Positions 35,474 through 48,410 are shown, counted from the stretch's first letter. The stretch is 64,000 nt of DNA from Dryococelus australis (GCA_029891345.1 CM056993.1:109111800-109175799), one strand, 5' to 3'. The notes: a model not told the origin generated them from the sequence alone. A program made the numbers and translations.

Positions 35474-35710
35474 TAGGCCATTAACGGTAAAGAAAGCACT
35501 TCTTAAGGACCTTCCAAATTTTCCTTTTAACCAGTTTCTATATTTAAGCCTTTTTAAATATCGTAATTTTCACGTGACTAATAAATACGGTGTATACTTT
35601 CACCACACTCAAAAGTTAATGTCTGAGGCTGTAATAAAATATATTTATTTGTGGTAAATGCCTGTTGTAAGGGCCTTAAAAAGTGCTCACTTTATCGTGA
35701 ACAGCCTATA
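35474..35710 (+). mobile_element. MITE family B2, copy 1
   Basis: The ends are AGGCCATTAACGGTAAAG and GTGCTCACTTTATCGTGAAC. The interior (AAGGACCTTCC at the left, AAGGGCCTTAAAAAGTGC at the right) matches the copy at 48411 and differs from family A. About 237 bp. Confidence 0.82.
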
Positions 35711-36486
35711 CGAATTCATCATCACCAACACGTGCCGTATTCCGTCGATATGTTCATCCCACCTCACCAAGTCCCACGATGTGGCCTCCTCTAGAATGGC
35801 TCTTGTAAGTGCACAGCAGGGGCACGTAACTGTATTCGAAGCATGGCAATAACATGACTGCTACACGCATACTCAACATTCCACCTTCCAGGCGCACTCG
35901 ATACTGTCTGGTGCGTTGCTGTACACGGCTCAAATAAGTGACTAGTACAACGCCATCTGTTGGCTGATGTATGTAATTGAAAGGTTCATATGTTTAAATA
36001 CACATCCCCCAGCATGAAACTAATGTTCCCATGTGCAGTTGAACAGCAATCTTTGGGGTGTTTCAAATATTTCTGTCAGTTTATGCATGTGTACACACAT
36101 GAAAATGTACAAATATGTATATATACTTACATAAATATATAAATAAATATATAAACCCATATTTCAATAAACATCTGCAGAAACTAATTTGATTTCAAGT
36201 TATCTGTCTTGTAATATATACACCACCAGCATCTGTTCACATCTATAAAAGCAGGCAACCACCCAGTAGTAACATTCATCAAGACTCGTACCCAAACTTT
36301 TAGTTTCGCATGATTCATCCTCGTCCATTACGACTAGACATAGTACACACATTTTATTGCACTATGTTTGTTTCATTTTTTCCCCGATTCAGTATCCGGG
36401 AAAAAATTATACTTCGTTTTCATTTGTGGACGAGGGCTACTCACGACACAGATTGCCTGGGAATGTGCATATTAAAGAACCGTAAA
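35711..36486. other. No recognised feature
   Basis: Contains a small TATATAAATAAATATATAAA patch near 36137. No gene was recognised. Confidence 0.4.
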
Positions 36487-36903
36487 AGCTGTTCACGATA
36501 AAGTGAGCACTTTAGAAATCAACCTAAGAAAAAAGTCACTGCTCCTACATGCATAAATGTTAACGGGCGAACTGAGTGGCATGCACCCTGCAAAGTTGGT
36601 AACAATGGAGGGAAAGTAGTTCCATATCTTAACGTCGAATAAAAAGTGTCACGTTACCATTTGTAATAACTTACATTATTTCTTTCACTTTTTTTATTTT
36701 AATGCATCAAAGAGTAAAAACTAGCAGATTGCAAAATATTTATGTTTGTAATAATTCCACATTTTCACTTGACCGACGCGTGAATAAAGTGGTGAGGCCC
36801 ATGGTAATGTTAATTTTACATAGGGCGGAAGAAGACACAAAGCGCATACAAGTAGAGCTTAAGCGGGGCTTTCAAAAGTGCTCATTATACTGTGAACAAC
36901 CTT
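36487..36903 (+). mobile_element. MITE family A, copy 4
   Basis: Starts AGCTGTTCACGATAAAGTGA. The interior has TTAACGTCGAATAAAAAGTG and GTGAATAAAGTGGTGAGGCC. It ends CTCATTATACTGTGAACAAC. Confidence 0.9.
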
Positions 36904-37151
36904 TCAAAAGTATTTTCCTGGATTGAGGTATGAAAAAAAAAAAGCTATCCCACCTGCAGCCGGAAGTTATCGAAGCAACGGCGTCCCATTCGCAAGGAAG
37001 AGACGCATCCGCCATGACCAAGCACACCCGTTACGTACTCCGAAGTCAGGTGTTTGACTTTCTATTGCGTACAAGGACAAAGTCTTCGTGATCATCCGCC
37101 TGATGCAATGGGGTTCCTGCTGAGAGCAGACGTCACGACTATAAGGTCTAG

Positions 37152-37651
37152 TCCACAATAGCTGGTCCGCAGTCTAATTGTCCGCGGACCTACTTCGTCC
37201 GCGGACGCATGTCCCAACGTGCGTGTCTACAATAACGACGTCCGAAGCTAAGCTTTCTAACACTGGCACCAGAGTGCACCAAATCTGACGCCTGCCGAAG
37301 CTAAGCTTTCAGACACTTATACTAGAGTGCACCCTAATCGGTGCGTCAATAAATTGTATGCTATTGCTCGTAAATATTTATCTTTCTAGCTTTTTAAATT
37401 TGTTTTCTAATTTGAGTTATGCGAATGAGTAAGTTTTGATTTTCCTTTAATTTAATTTAATTTGGTTACGAGATTGAAGGTTATTGCTTTGAACAAATCG
37501 CGAGGGTTAATAGCAATAACTAAGGCGACCGCAATTTACTTTTACCGTTTGCGCGCGATAAAATGTAAACAAAAACAATTTAGAAAACGTCCGCGGACGA
37601 ATGACGCGCGCCCATCAGCAGTTACGAGTCCGCGGACCAGTTATTATGGAT
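37152..37651. mobile_element. MITE with CCGCGG-rich termini
   Basis: The left terminus TCCACAATAGCTGGTCCGC matches the inverse of the right terminus (GCGGACCAGTTATTATGGA). The palindrome GTCCGCGGAC occurs three times near the ends, with a shortened copy at the right terminus. About 500 bp, non-coding, a single copy here. It abuts or interrupts the left end of the MITE-C copy that follows. Confidence 0.75.
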
Positions 37652-38080
37652 TAATCCATTATCGATTTCTCCTCACTTTTCTGAAGCCGTGCTAAAGTTG
37701 CATTTCCAGGATATTCTTCCGCCTAATGTAACCTAAGCCTAACTGAGTCTAGAACATCACACCGTAGGACAACGCACCGAATTCGTGCGCACTCAGTTTT
37801 TGTAATATTTTTATGGGGACTTTTTTTTACTAGGCGCTACCAACAAACACGTTGTCTCACTGTTCTTATTCGTAATTATTATAAATCAAATATTAGGCCT
37901 ATTGAATAAAATATTGGTAAACCTTCAGTTTAACGAGAAATAAGATACGTTTGTGTTAACAGAGCTATAAAACGCTTCTGATTATTTGCATATTTAGGAA
38001 GTAACTAAACACGTCATACATAGGATGATTTTTCAAAGATTTGATTCTAAAAGTGTGAAGAAATCGTGTACAGACTATAG
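37652..38080 (+). mobile_element. MITE family C, copy 2
   Basis: Starts TTAATCCATTATCGATTTCT and shares CACTTTTCTGAAGCC, GTGCGCACTCAG, GGCGCTACCAACA and AATAAGATACG with the copy at 40191. It ends near GTGTACAGACTATAG. Confidence 0.82.
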
Positions 38081-38771
38081 TTTTATTTGCTTCGTACTGT
38101 TCGATGCCCGGGGCGATTTTACGCACGAGCCATGTCGCCATCGCCTCAGTTAAAGTGTGTGTGTGTGTGTTTCGGTTATGTGGTGGAAGGAGGGAGGGGG
38201 GGGGGGGAGGAGACGGGCACTGCACACTATGTTTTCCCCCCGGAACTAAGCACTATAACCATCTGAGAAGGAAAATGTCACCCGACGAACGTCGTGGAGG
38301 ATTACAAAACAGAAGCGCTTGTGTAAGTACCTTTTCCTACACGCTTGGTGGCTATGTGACGTCCGTCCAAATGACGGAAATACCTGCTCTGCAAGAGGAC
38401 CGTGTTCTTCCGTAGCTAGCCTCCGTTGTGTCCGGTTCGGATTTTTTTTCGGTCGTGGTTTAGTGAATTTGCCAACGTTTCTGTATTTTGCAGTGTTTGA
38501 ACATTCGCTATTTTATCGAAGCTTCCTTTTTCGCATTTTTTCGATTCTTGTGGACATGTCTTGCTCTGTTCGTTGACGGTTTCGTGGGTTTTTTTTTTCT
38601 CGAGGTTATCTAATTTATGGCTGCAAAGGCTTCGTTGCTAAGGTCGTGGTGGACTTTGGCCTATTTAGAAGTGAATTATAAGAGAACGACGTACCGTGAC
38701 TTGACTACGAAAGTAAAAACGTGGTATTATTATTATGATTATGAAATACACGATACTTTAAACGTAAACGA
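38081..38771. other. No recognised feature
   Basis: Has a (GT)n stretch near 38156 and a poly-G run near 38197. No gene is supported. Confidence 0.4.
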
Positions 38772-38994
38772 CAGAGCGAGGTGACGCAGTGGTAACTCAT
38801 CGGACTCGCATTCGGGAGGACCCGGGTTCGATTCCCGGTCCGGCCATCCTGATTTCGGCCTTCCATGGTTTCCCATAATCACTCCAAGTGAAAGGCCATG
38901 GCCGATTCCTTCCCCAATCCCTCCTCCCTGCGCAACTTGCACCATCTCTAATGACCTCGCTGTCGACGAGACGTTAAGCCCACTTACCTACCTA
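38772..38994 (+). repeat. tRNA-derived SINE, second family
   Basis: The head CGAGGTGACGCAGTGGTAAC (A box) and CCGGGTTCGATTCCCGGTCC (B box) leads into CATCCTGATTTCGGCCTTCC, AATGACCTCGCTGTCGACGA and a CCTAC-repeat tail. This layout is widespread in arthropod genomes, and the body differs from the SINE at 32783. Confidence 0.88.
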
Positions 38995-40190
38995 CCTTTA
39001 AACGTAAATCCACTTACGTGAAACAGCACGTGCGTCCGGGAACTACCAACAAAGTGCCTCGATTATGATTATGATAATATCCATATTATAATAATAAAAT
39101 TAATTCGTTGTTCATCGAACACTTTTGAAAACCCTGCCTGGAATTTTTCAACACGATTGGGCAACTTTCCGTCACAAACCTGACTAATTAATTGTATTCA
39201 TGTGCCATGCATGGACGAAGTGAACATGAAACTTTCACAAACTGTTCATCCAGTCACGTAAATTATTAGTTTGGCACGTCTGAAACAAGCGGAAACAGAT
39301 CTCAGTAGCCACATATTTAAAAATTGCACTTTTTAAGACGTTAAGAAAAAACCACTTTTCCCGATTTACTAGCAACATTATTATAAATACCTCAAATCAC
39401 TTTTAATTTTAACATAGGCCCTATGTACGGTTAATACAGACAGTGGGTTTTTTAAAGTCTGAAATAAAACTTCTGATTTAAACACAAACCAGATTTTATA
39501 AATATTTATGCACCAATCCGAACTACCAACTTAAAAATAGAACCGTTGTTGAGGGATTGCGTCGGTACATATTAAGGAAGGAAATTATTTTGCATTTACC
39601 TGTAGTTGGAAATAGAGAACGCCTTGACAAATATTCGGACGCCTTGCCTATTTAGCATGGTAGAGTTTGGAAACAATCTTCACTATAGCTTCCTCGTACG
39701 ATTTGTTTGGGGAAATGACTTGAATTAATATTTCTCGCTGTTACTTAAAGCATATTCGTCTAACTGATGGGTAATTATGTTATTAATATCGCTCAAATAA
39801 CTTTGTCGGTGTACAGTGTAACGACCCAAAAGGTTCAAAAAGAAGAGAGAGTCTTCCGATATGTCGTCTGAGTGATCTGCATTAAGAAGTCAAATACTGT
39901 TTGTGTGCCCAGTTTTTAAGTATAACTGCAACAAACGTGCAATGCTATAATATATTTAAGGTATTCGAGAAGCACATACAAATTGAAATTTATATTCATT
40001 GGTTGGCGTCTGCTACGGACACCGTGCTAATCTCCCATGCCAAAGCAGTGAAGCATGATCTGAATAGTAACCTTGATCTGGACTGCGAACGCGATGCCCA
40101 GCGTGTAGTGCTAACCAACTCTCGAACGTTGCGTGTACTTAGTGCTGTGACGCACGTCTTGGGCCTACTACTTCGTGATAAAATTAATTA
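38995..40190. other. No recognised feature
   Basis: About 1.2 kb, AT-rich. The plus-strand open frame from about 39901 runs into the MITE at 40191 and has no family motif, so it is not taken as a gene. Confidence 0.4.
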
Positions 40191-40606
40191 TAGTCCATTC
40201 ACGGTTACTTCACACTTTTCTGAAGCCCTGCTAAAGTTATACTTCCAGGATATTCCTCCGCCTCTGGCAAGCTAAGCTTAACTAAGTCTGGAAAATTACA
40301 CCAGAGGACAACGCACAGCTTTCCTGCGCACTCAGTTCTAATATTATTTTGCTTGAGAACCATTGGGCTACCAACACAGATTTTTTGTGACTATTTTTAT
40401 TCGTGTTCATTATACAAGAAATATAGTAATGTGTACATAAAATATAGGTAAAACTTCAATTTAACGAAAAATAAGATACGTGTGTGTTTACAGAAGTATA
40501 AAACGCTTCATGCACGGCATATTTAAGAAATAACTAAATACGTAATACATGGGGTAATTTTCCAAAGGTCAGTGTTAAAACGTCCGAAGAAACTGTGAAT
40601 GGACTA
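40191..40606 (+). mobile_element. MITE family C, copy 3
   Basis: The most complete copy. It starts TAGTCCATTCACGGTTACTT and ends GAAACTGTGAATGGACTA, so the termini are inverted repeats. About 416 bp. It is followed after 3 bases by a family-A MITE. Confidence 0.88.
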
Positions 40607-40609
40607 TAT

Positions 40610-41001
40610 AAGATGTTCACAGTTGACTGAGCACTTTTGAAACCAACCTGCGTATATTTTAACGGGTACAATGACCGACATGCGTCCAGTAAAGTGTGTA
40701 ACAACGGAGGGAGAGTTATCTCATGTCTCAACAACGTTGAATTAAAAGTGTTGAGTGATCCTTGGTAAATGCTGAAATGATTAATTTTACTTTAATGAAT
40801 AAAAATATACGAGTTAACAAATCTGTAAATATTTACCATTCCGTTCATTTCAGTTTCACTTTGAACGACGCGCGAATTAAGTGACGAGGCCTACGGCAAC
40901 GTTATTTTTGCGTATGGTGGAAGAAGACATAATGTACATAGGTACACGTGAATCTTAAGTGGGGCTTTTAATAGTGCTCGGTTTGCCGTGAAAAGCTTAT
41001 A
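40610..41001 (+). mobile_element. MITE family A, copy 5 (diverged)
   Basis: GATGTTCACAGTTGACTGAG at the left and TTTGCCGTGAAAAGC at the right are decayed termini. The interior keeps TATTTTAACGGGTACAATGA and GAATTAAGTGACGAGGCC. Confidence 0.78.
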
Positions 41002-41266
41002 AGCGAAATTGTCGATGGCAATTCGATTATTTGATCCGTGCTTATAGCGAAGCTTCCCACGTGCTTGTGCATAAACAAAAGCTTTGGTTTGCCTTGAAGG
41101 TTTGAAAGTGAAATATATATTTCGCAGTTGCTGTGTTTCAAAAAATATATAAATTATGTATAATATGATATAAGGTCATCTTGAATCTAATTATTAAACT
41201 AACCTAACCACGTTATACATTTCTGGAAATGTTCTACACACTTTTAGGTGATGTTTTTTTAATATA

Positions 41267-41667
41267 GGCTGTTCACGCAAAGTGAGCTCTTTAGAAATGA
41301 ATCTTAGAAAAAGTCACTGTCCCTGCATGCACATACTTTAATGGGCGCACTATGTGACATTCGCTCATTAAAGTTGGCAAGGGCTGATGGAAAGTAGTTC
41401 CATATCTTAACGCCGAATAAAAAGTGTTCGTAACCATTTGTTATAACTTAAAACTATTTATTTCGCTTTGTGTTTTTTTTAATACATCGAAATGTGGAAA
41501 TGAGCACATTTGTAAAGTATTTACTTTCTTAATAATTTCACAGTTGCATTTAACCGTAGCATGACTAAAGCGATAATGCCTTTGGCAATGTTAATTTTAC
41601 ATGAGGTGGAAAAATAGCAGATCTTAAGCAGGGCTTCCAAAAGTGCTCATTTTACCGTGAACAGCTT
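41267..41667 (+). mobile_element. MITE family A, copy 6
   Basis: Starts GGCTGTTCACGCAAAGTGAG and ends ATTTTACCGTGAACAGC. The interior has TTAACGCCGAATAAAAAGTG. Confidence 0.87.
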
Positions 41668-41835
41668 GTAAGTAAAATACAATAAGATTAATGCAAAATA
41701 AATATTCGCACCGTTACAAAATAATTACTCCACTTCGCTTATGTCACAGTATAACATAAGAAATTTGAAACTATTTGTTGGTAGGCCTATTTTGACGGTC
41801 GTCACACTACTGTGATTTCCTACATGTTACCTTAC

Positions 41836-42150
41836 CAGCATCGCTACGTGTTTTGCGGCATGCGAGCTACCCGGGGACACAATGCCTTTACTTGGTGGTA
41901 GCCAGGTATATGAGCCGTACGACCAAGTTCCGGACGTCTGTCTGGATCGCTGATGAGACACTGAGACGCCGGAGTGCTTGCTCGCTCCCTGAACGTCTTC
42001 TGAATTCCCCTCCCTTCCCCACTGCTGCTGGCGACGCGACGTCACGAAGGACGGAAAAGACGCTATCAAATCGTCATCTTTGCTTGTAGACCGCCTGGAC
42101 TCCGAGGCTGGGGCGATTAATGAATATAATGCGGGACGCTTTGCAGAGGG
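41836..42150 (-). other. GC-rich candidate 5' exon on the minus strand (speculative)
   Basis: This block is much richer in G+C and CpG than its surroundings. On the minus strand it ends at a strong donor (GATGCTG then GTAAGG at 41835-41830). It lies upstream of the CRAL-TRIO ATG exon on the same strand, and that exon has an acceptor of its own. A junction to 27304 would put a stop just before the ATG, so this would be a non-coding leader exon. The open frame in it (79 codons) has no recognised domain. No transcript evidence, so it could equally be an unrelated GC-rich patch. Confidence 0.25.
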
Positions 42151-42859
42151 GCCGCGAAAGAATAAGAAGAAAATCTAATGGAGAACTACATGAAATATGG
42201 GTAAAATTGTTTTCCATTTTGTAAACTTTATTATAACTGTATATTTTATTGGGAAATGTTTTAATCGTGCTGTAACTATTGGTTAGTTATATCGCATTTT
42301 ATAAGACCCTGTTGGTCGCTTTTTACTTAAAATTTTGTTATAAAAATTTTGCAAAATTCTTATGGCAATGTCAAGTTTGTAATATAATTTTTGAGGCAAA
42401 TTTGTTTTAAAAAACCAAATACAGTTCGAAAGTGGATGGGGGGGGGGGGGGGATGGGGAAATATTTACAAACCCCGCTTGTTTTTCCACGGTAGTTTCCT
42501 GAAGATGGCATTTTTTTAATAGGATTTTTGAGACTGAATTTAAATAGGAAAATATTGATGGAAAAAAGTTAGAAGTAAGAGCTATTATAAGTAAGTGCGT
42601 ACCCATCTGACTGATGTGGACTGTTTAAGTTTTTTTTAACATAGTAATCCAAACGAAGCTGGCTACTTTGATAGGCAAATTCTATATGATCCCAATGTTA
42701 CAATGTGACTAAACTACCGGGTGTAGTCGATGGAGCATATAGTCGATGGAGTGTGATGGAGCATATTTCATCTAGGGACAAACTGTCTATCGTCCGTAGA
42801 ATTTTCAGGGGCGGGTACTCAACCACAATAATTAGTCAGCAGGTACTACAATGAAATGA
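42151..42859. other. No recognised gene; poly-G run near 42438
   Basis: AT-rich. The last ~120 bases may belong to the 3' flank of the inverse mariner remnant that follows. Confidence 0.4.
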
Positions 42860-43520
42860 CTATTTACACAATTGGGTAGAAGGCATGGGATGGGGCCCAC
42901 AGAGTCTGTTCAAAGTGTCGACCACCGTTGGCCACACAGACAGTGCAGCGCTGAAGCATGTTGCGACGCACACTTCAAAGGTTTCCGGCGGGACATTGAT
43001 GGTGTCAAACTGCTCTCTGTATCCGCGTCATGAGCTCATCCCTCATGTCAAGTTGTGTGGCCTACACCATAGATATTATGTGGCCTCGTAGCCAGAAGTT
43101 AGGTGGCGTGGCGTCAGGTGAGTGTTGTGGTTACGCTGTGGGACCTCCCCTACCTACGTATCTACACCCCAAGAAATTATTCGGAAATTTACCATATCAG
43201 TGTATACGCTTAGGTAGAAAGCAGGAATGGCAATGTTTTCCACTACACATTCATTGTAATGTTCCTACATTTGTTCAGGAAACAGTCACATGCATAGGCA
43301 AGTTCCCAACTTTGTATAGTAACGATGCCAAACATTCCTATATCTGCAGCTTGATGTGTGGTGTTATTACCATACAGTGTGAATAGGTTCAAAACTTCCA
43401 TTACATTTTAGGAAGTTTACCAGAAAATTGTTTACAGTGAACCGGTTCAGGGAGTGCACGCTGAGGTGCCAGCGAAACGAGGTGGGGCTCCATCCTGCTG
43501 CAACCACATCACCTCACGAG
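42860..43520 (-). pseudogene. Mariner-like transposase remnant, frameshifted and interrupted
   Basis: Minus-strand pieces read MWLQQDGAPPRFAG (about 43500-43460), YVGRGGPTA (about 43170), SPDATPPNFWLRGHI (about 43110), RDELMTRIQRAV, INVPPETFE and, after a frameshift, RCTVCVANGGRHFEQTLWA (about 42900). This is the order of a mariner DDD transposase: the QDGAPP Asp, then the SPD Asp. The two aspartates should be about 34 codons apart, but here nearly 380 bases lie between them, so about 250-280 bases have been inserted around 43190-43440. It is dead. Confidence 0.8.
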
Positions 43521-43828
43521 CATCTAGAAAAACATCCTCTAAGTATTCCAATAACAGGAAACTGAGGTACATAGTAGCGCCACTGAGACTGAGATCATGA
43601 GGTACTGAGCGGTGTTATAAGGCGCACAGAAATGCGGACAGGCTGATTAATACGCCAAGTACACAAAGTTTTATACCCGACCCTGCGCATTGACACTACG
43701 GTTAATTATGGACGTTAGACACTTTGTTCCGTGATGAAATATACTCAATTTGTACTCACCTACCCCACTCTGATGTTTACTATCATTTGTTCGAGTATAT
43801 TGGTATATTAGGTTAGCTTCATTGATGC

Positions 43829-44064
43829 AGACTATTCACGGTAAAGTGAGAAATTTCGAAAGCCCTCTCATTTGAAATAATAGTCGATCAATTTATTTTA
43901 TTTTAGCCTTAGACGTTAATTCCCGAGTGCGGTGGAATATTTACACTGCGTTTATTACTTACATGACAATGTGTATTTGAAAAGGTGGTCAAAGAAAAAA
44001 AAATGGCTGAAAGGAAAAAGTAACTACGGCCTCAAAAGTACTCATTTTACCGTGAACAGCCTAT
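43829..44064 (-). mobile_element. MITE family B, copy 2 (inverse)
   Basis: AGACTATTCACGGTAAAGTG at the left, TCATTTTACCGTGAACAGCC at the right. The interior AAAATGGCTGAAAGGAAAAA and GCGTTTATTACTTACATG place it with the copy at 6625. Confidence 0.85.
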
Positions 44065-47000
44065 GGTTCAAGTTTTCTTCGCACTGGCGCGTTTATTAAC
44101 GTGTAAAGGCTCTTTGTGAACATGTTAATTATTAATATAGATTACGAAAATAAATATAATTAGGTGGTTTCGATTTCGACGGGCGGGATAGACACAGGTT
44201 ACCTACCTATAGTGAGTTCGCACTAGCCATCCATTTTGGTTGGGCGGTGGAAAAAAAAAATGCTGACAAGGCTAAAAGGACCATGCATAAATAAATGTAA
44301 AAAAAGGAAAAGCCATCCAAGTACTTAATTTCGCGTAACAGTTATGTTCCTCTGCCCCCGGCAATTTGAAACATCTTTGACTTGACTAAACGAAGTTAAT
44401 TAAGAACGCAATAAGACACTAATGACTACTGCAGCTTAAATAAGCAGGTACTGCACGTCATAATCTCTCACTTTCACGAACCTCTTATGTATTTTTCTTA
44501 TTAAGGTTATTATTTCGCATTCACTTTTGATTAGTTTGTGTATCACTTAAAAAGGAGACAGTGCAATTCAGTTTCTATTCGTGCGTTGCCAGTCTCATCA
44601 AAATGCCACGTGAGACATTTGGAGAATAAGCACTTCAATTTAGGTTGTCATACTTCAACTCCGGTGTGCTAGTATCAATTTTATTCTATGTTATCCTCCA
44701 CAGTGTAGCAGAAAAATTACATGAGCACAGCGTGTTACTCCTTGCAACGTTTAATATAAACATGACGAACATCCGTGCGTGGGGTAGCACTCTGACTACA
44801 GCTGTATTGTTTGCAGGTTCTCAAGTCCTGCTACAGACGAGGAGAATGTCAAGTCAGAACGACACTTAACACCACAAATGATTGAAGCACTACCGTACTA
44901 ATATAAAATCGTAAAAAAATATTTTAGTTATGTGTATAGGTCTCTAACTTATTACCAAATCACATACAAATACTGCAATGGAATTGTAGCTCCAGAAGGT
45001 TACTCGCCCCTTCATTCCATCTTTGCTAAGAATCGTCTTGTGGTAGCTGTAACGGAAATATGAAACTGAAATTGAAACAATGTAATTACACGTTGTGTAA
45101 AAAAATGTAGCTTAACCATTTGTTATATTTTACAGTGCAGTAGTATTTTTAATATATTACACTTACTTAATTATAATTTACACTTTATTTAATCATATTT
45201 TTATGATATTCCCATTTCTTTTTTACATTACCTTTTACTGCCTGCATGTCCACAGAAACATATTTTACATTGACCTTTCATTTACGTATTGATATATTCT
45301 TATATTGTATTTCCAACGTATATATAACCTGAATTTTTATGATTTAACACAATTTTGGCCTATATGCAATTTTAGACAACAATGTATTTCGAGAATTTTT
45401 TTAATGTTTATTCGAGGATTTTATATTTTTTAAACTAATTCTTTGTGTACTCCTTCGATGAAAACAATGTGGCAACATACGACTTTATGTAAGCGTTTAA
45501 CGAAGGCGGTAAACTAGACTTAAGGACATGCCAGCTTTTGTCACCACCCTGAAAAAGTAGAACGTTTGGAATACCGTTCGTTTGTTTTAAGCCACAAGAT
45601 TTACTAACGTAATCAGTCCACTGGCAAGATTTATGTTCTCATAGCGAAGAAGGGAATCAATTAGACTAAAGTAGATTCGTTCACAGCAAAACAGACAGCT
45701 AGGTTATTAAATAGTTCCTTTTCATGGACAAAAACTCGCATTGAATAATTAAGGTTTATAATGTGTTTTTATAATTATTTCCATGATAATAGAGCAACTT
45801 TAAGTCAAAACTTCTTACATTAAATATGAGCTAATTCGTTTGACATGGTAAGCGCTATTAATTATGCAGTTATATTTTTTTCTGTGAAGTCCAGCACCCA
45901 TCACGACTTAATTTATACATATCTTATAAATGTTTCAGGTTCCCGTTGTATTTATATTATATGTGCAGTATTGAAAAATATAACACGAATGTAAATTTTG
46001 TATTACTATCTAAAAGTATCTAAGTTTATAAGTAGCTAAATTCTTTCTTCATGTACGACATTGTTGCACAAAATTTAAAACTGCGAGGAAACATAAATTC
46101 TCTAGACATAGCAGTGCATAACATTCAGATAACTTATTGGCAACCTTTTCCATTAGCCAGAATTGTGGGAAGTGAGTAAAACGTTCTAAACTACCTTATT
46201 CTAAGTGTTATGTGAAATTAAGGCCCGAAGGTAGGGCGGGATTTTATTGGGTCTCAGGGCTAACCCCTTACGCCTACTAGGAAGAAAAAGCATGCAAGGA
46301 GACATTCATCGCGGCAAAGAGGGATTGGGCAGCCATGGCCTGCACTTTGGGGCCATGACTACCTCCCTAAGTGAACTTAGAGCTAGTCTTAACTATGAAG
46401 AGCAAGGGAAAAACCGTCAAGAGAGACGTAAAAACCCTTGCGACAGAGAAGTGAAAATTTCAAAAATGATTGCATGCATTAAATTAAATTAAATAGAATG
46501 CTACAGGAGACAGAGTGTTTGGAAAACATGCTCTTATTTAATAGAGTTGGAAAAACTAGTAGATAGGTGGGGGGGGGGGGGAGCTTTGTTTATTCCTAAC
46601 TTGATGGCGACAGTAACCAGAGAGGTGTTTGAGCGCCTCTCTGGTGGGAGAAGTGACGCTATTGGGCCTCTTCACCCCGATCTCTTCTATGAACCTGAAA
46701 ATTAAAGGTAGAGAAAGTGAGCTGCCAGTAATTGTCAGCAGGGCGGGCTTGTGATTAAAGTTGCACCAATTGTGAACCGCAGATTGCATTAAAAAATGAC
46801 GAAGAAATTTCCAGAAGATCAGTATCGCATAAGTACTCGAGAAACAGTAAGAATCGTGCATACCACCGGGCTTTTAAACAACTCGTACGAAGTATCGCTA
46901 GTGAAGATAATTTCCAAATTTCCAAGCTTCTCTATGCTAAACAGGATAAGTGTTAAGAGTTTGGGACATTGTCGTTTTCCCAATTATCTAAAGCAAGGCG

Positions 47001-48410
47001 GTTTTTAATTATTACAGAGAGGAGGGTATCCGATTGAAGATTTATTTATTTTAAAGCCTTGGGGTAGAGTGTGTCTGAAATATCAGTTCATTCTGTCACT
47101 GGTCGCCAATGCAAGCGAAGAACTCAACAGCAAAGAACTGCGATGACGTAGTTCTGAAAAAAATTGTTCATTCAACAGAAAAAAATAGGCTTCGTAAAGT
47201 AAAAATTGTATGAACAATTATAATAGTACGAAATATATTTGTGCGAGATTTTAATGGGTCTTGTTTTTTAGTCACATTATCACTGCTGGTCAATTTGTTA
47301 CATTAGGGTTTACGGTATCTAACTTACAACCACGTATAAGTCCATTATTTTTCACCGTAAACTCATGTGTTATGAAGAATTTCATAGTTACTTTTATTTT
47401 TACTCTTATGTAATATTGTTTTTACTCGTTCATAATAAAACACCAGAGCATAAACCACCTTGACCTTCCTTGTGACTAAAAATATTATCAATAATAATTT
47501 TCTTCTACAAATTTTCATTTCCACAAATAAATATAATATATTATCTTGAATTAGTGAAACTCTGGTTATTAATTACAATATGAGGCAATAGTTTTATCTG
47601 GACATTCTCTACAAATTGATTACTGTTTCACATCAACGAAATTAGAAGACACATAAGAGTGCAGTTACTGCTAATAAACGATTTCGGAGCCACGAACTTT
47701 TAAATAACAATTTGGCTAGAAATCTGTTGTTCGAGAGCAGGTAAGGATACATTTACTGGATGTAATTTAACTGCTCAAGTAGAAGAAAAGTGTTCGTGGC
47801 AAATCTTTGAGGAATGCAAAAGTTCCCCCCTACTATTAATTTTCGATCCTATGAGAATTTATTAATTACTGAGAATATGCCATTAGTCTGAGCAGAAATT
47901 TTTTCTTATAAGTGGAGTGCTATTAAACTCTTTGAAATTGTATTTTATAGAACGAAATACAGGGGTTTGAAGGCGTTTCCCCTATTTGTAGCAATGCTGC
48001 AATTTTGGAGGAATTCAAAGAAATGCCAAGGACGACATTTGCATAGTCATCTGATGTCCTACGGCTTCTGCGTCATTACAGAGCTTTACTTCGTGCAGGG
48101 TGCCACTACAGGGCTATGCTTGAAGTAAAGTTAAGTTCATAGTCCCATGCAGTCGTGTAAGTTTGAAGTCTTTCTTTGAGATTGGGGAGAGAACTGAAGG
48201 CACAATTTGTAGGTCGTATTTTTCCCAGCGTATTTATCAAAATCTTTCCACTCTAGTTAGTGCACTAAGCCTGCAGGAACTTTAACAATATTTTAAAGGT
48301 TGTTAACATCATAATTATGTCCTATACTATGTTGTAAAATGTGACCTGGTAAGATTTCAGTTCAATAAGGCAGCATTCCTGTCGTCGGTAATTTCCTCAA
48401 CTAACCTATA
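44065..48410. other. 4.3 kb with no recognised gene
   Basis: The longest blank stretch. A poly-G run lies at 46569. The 46210-46480 part is GC-richer with an 81-codon plus-strand frame of unknown nature. I saw no transposase, tRNA box, paired termini or exon-like block with splice sites. Confidence 0.4.

Noticed and set aside
38772..38845. Possible functional tRNA gene
   Set aside because: It has A and B boxes but continues into a SINE body and CCTAC tail, and the 5' acceptor strand does not pair with the 3' end.
39901..40275. 124-codon plus-strand frame
   Set aside because: The last 28 codons are inside a MITE-C copy, and the first part has no recognisable domain or splice signals.
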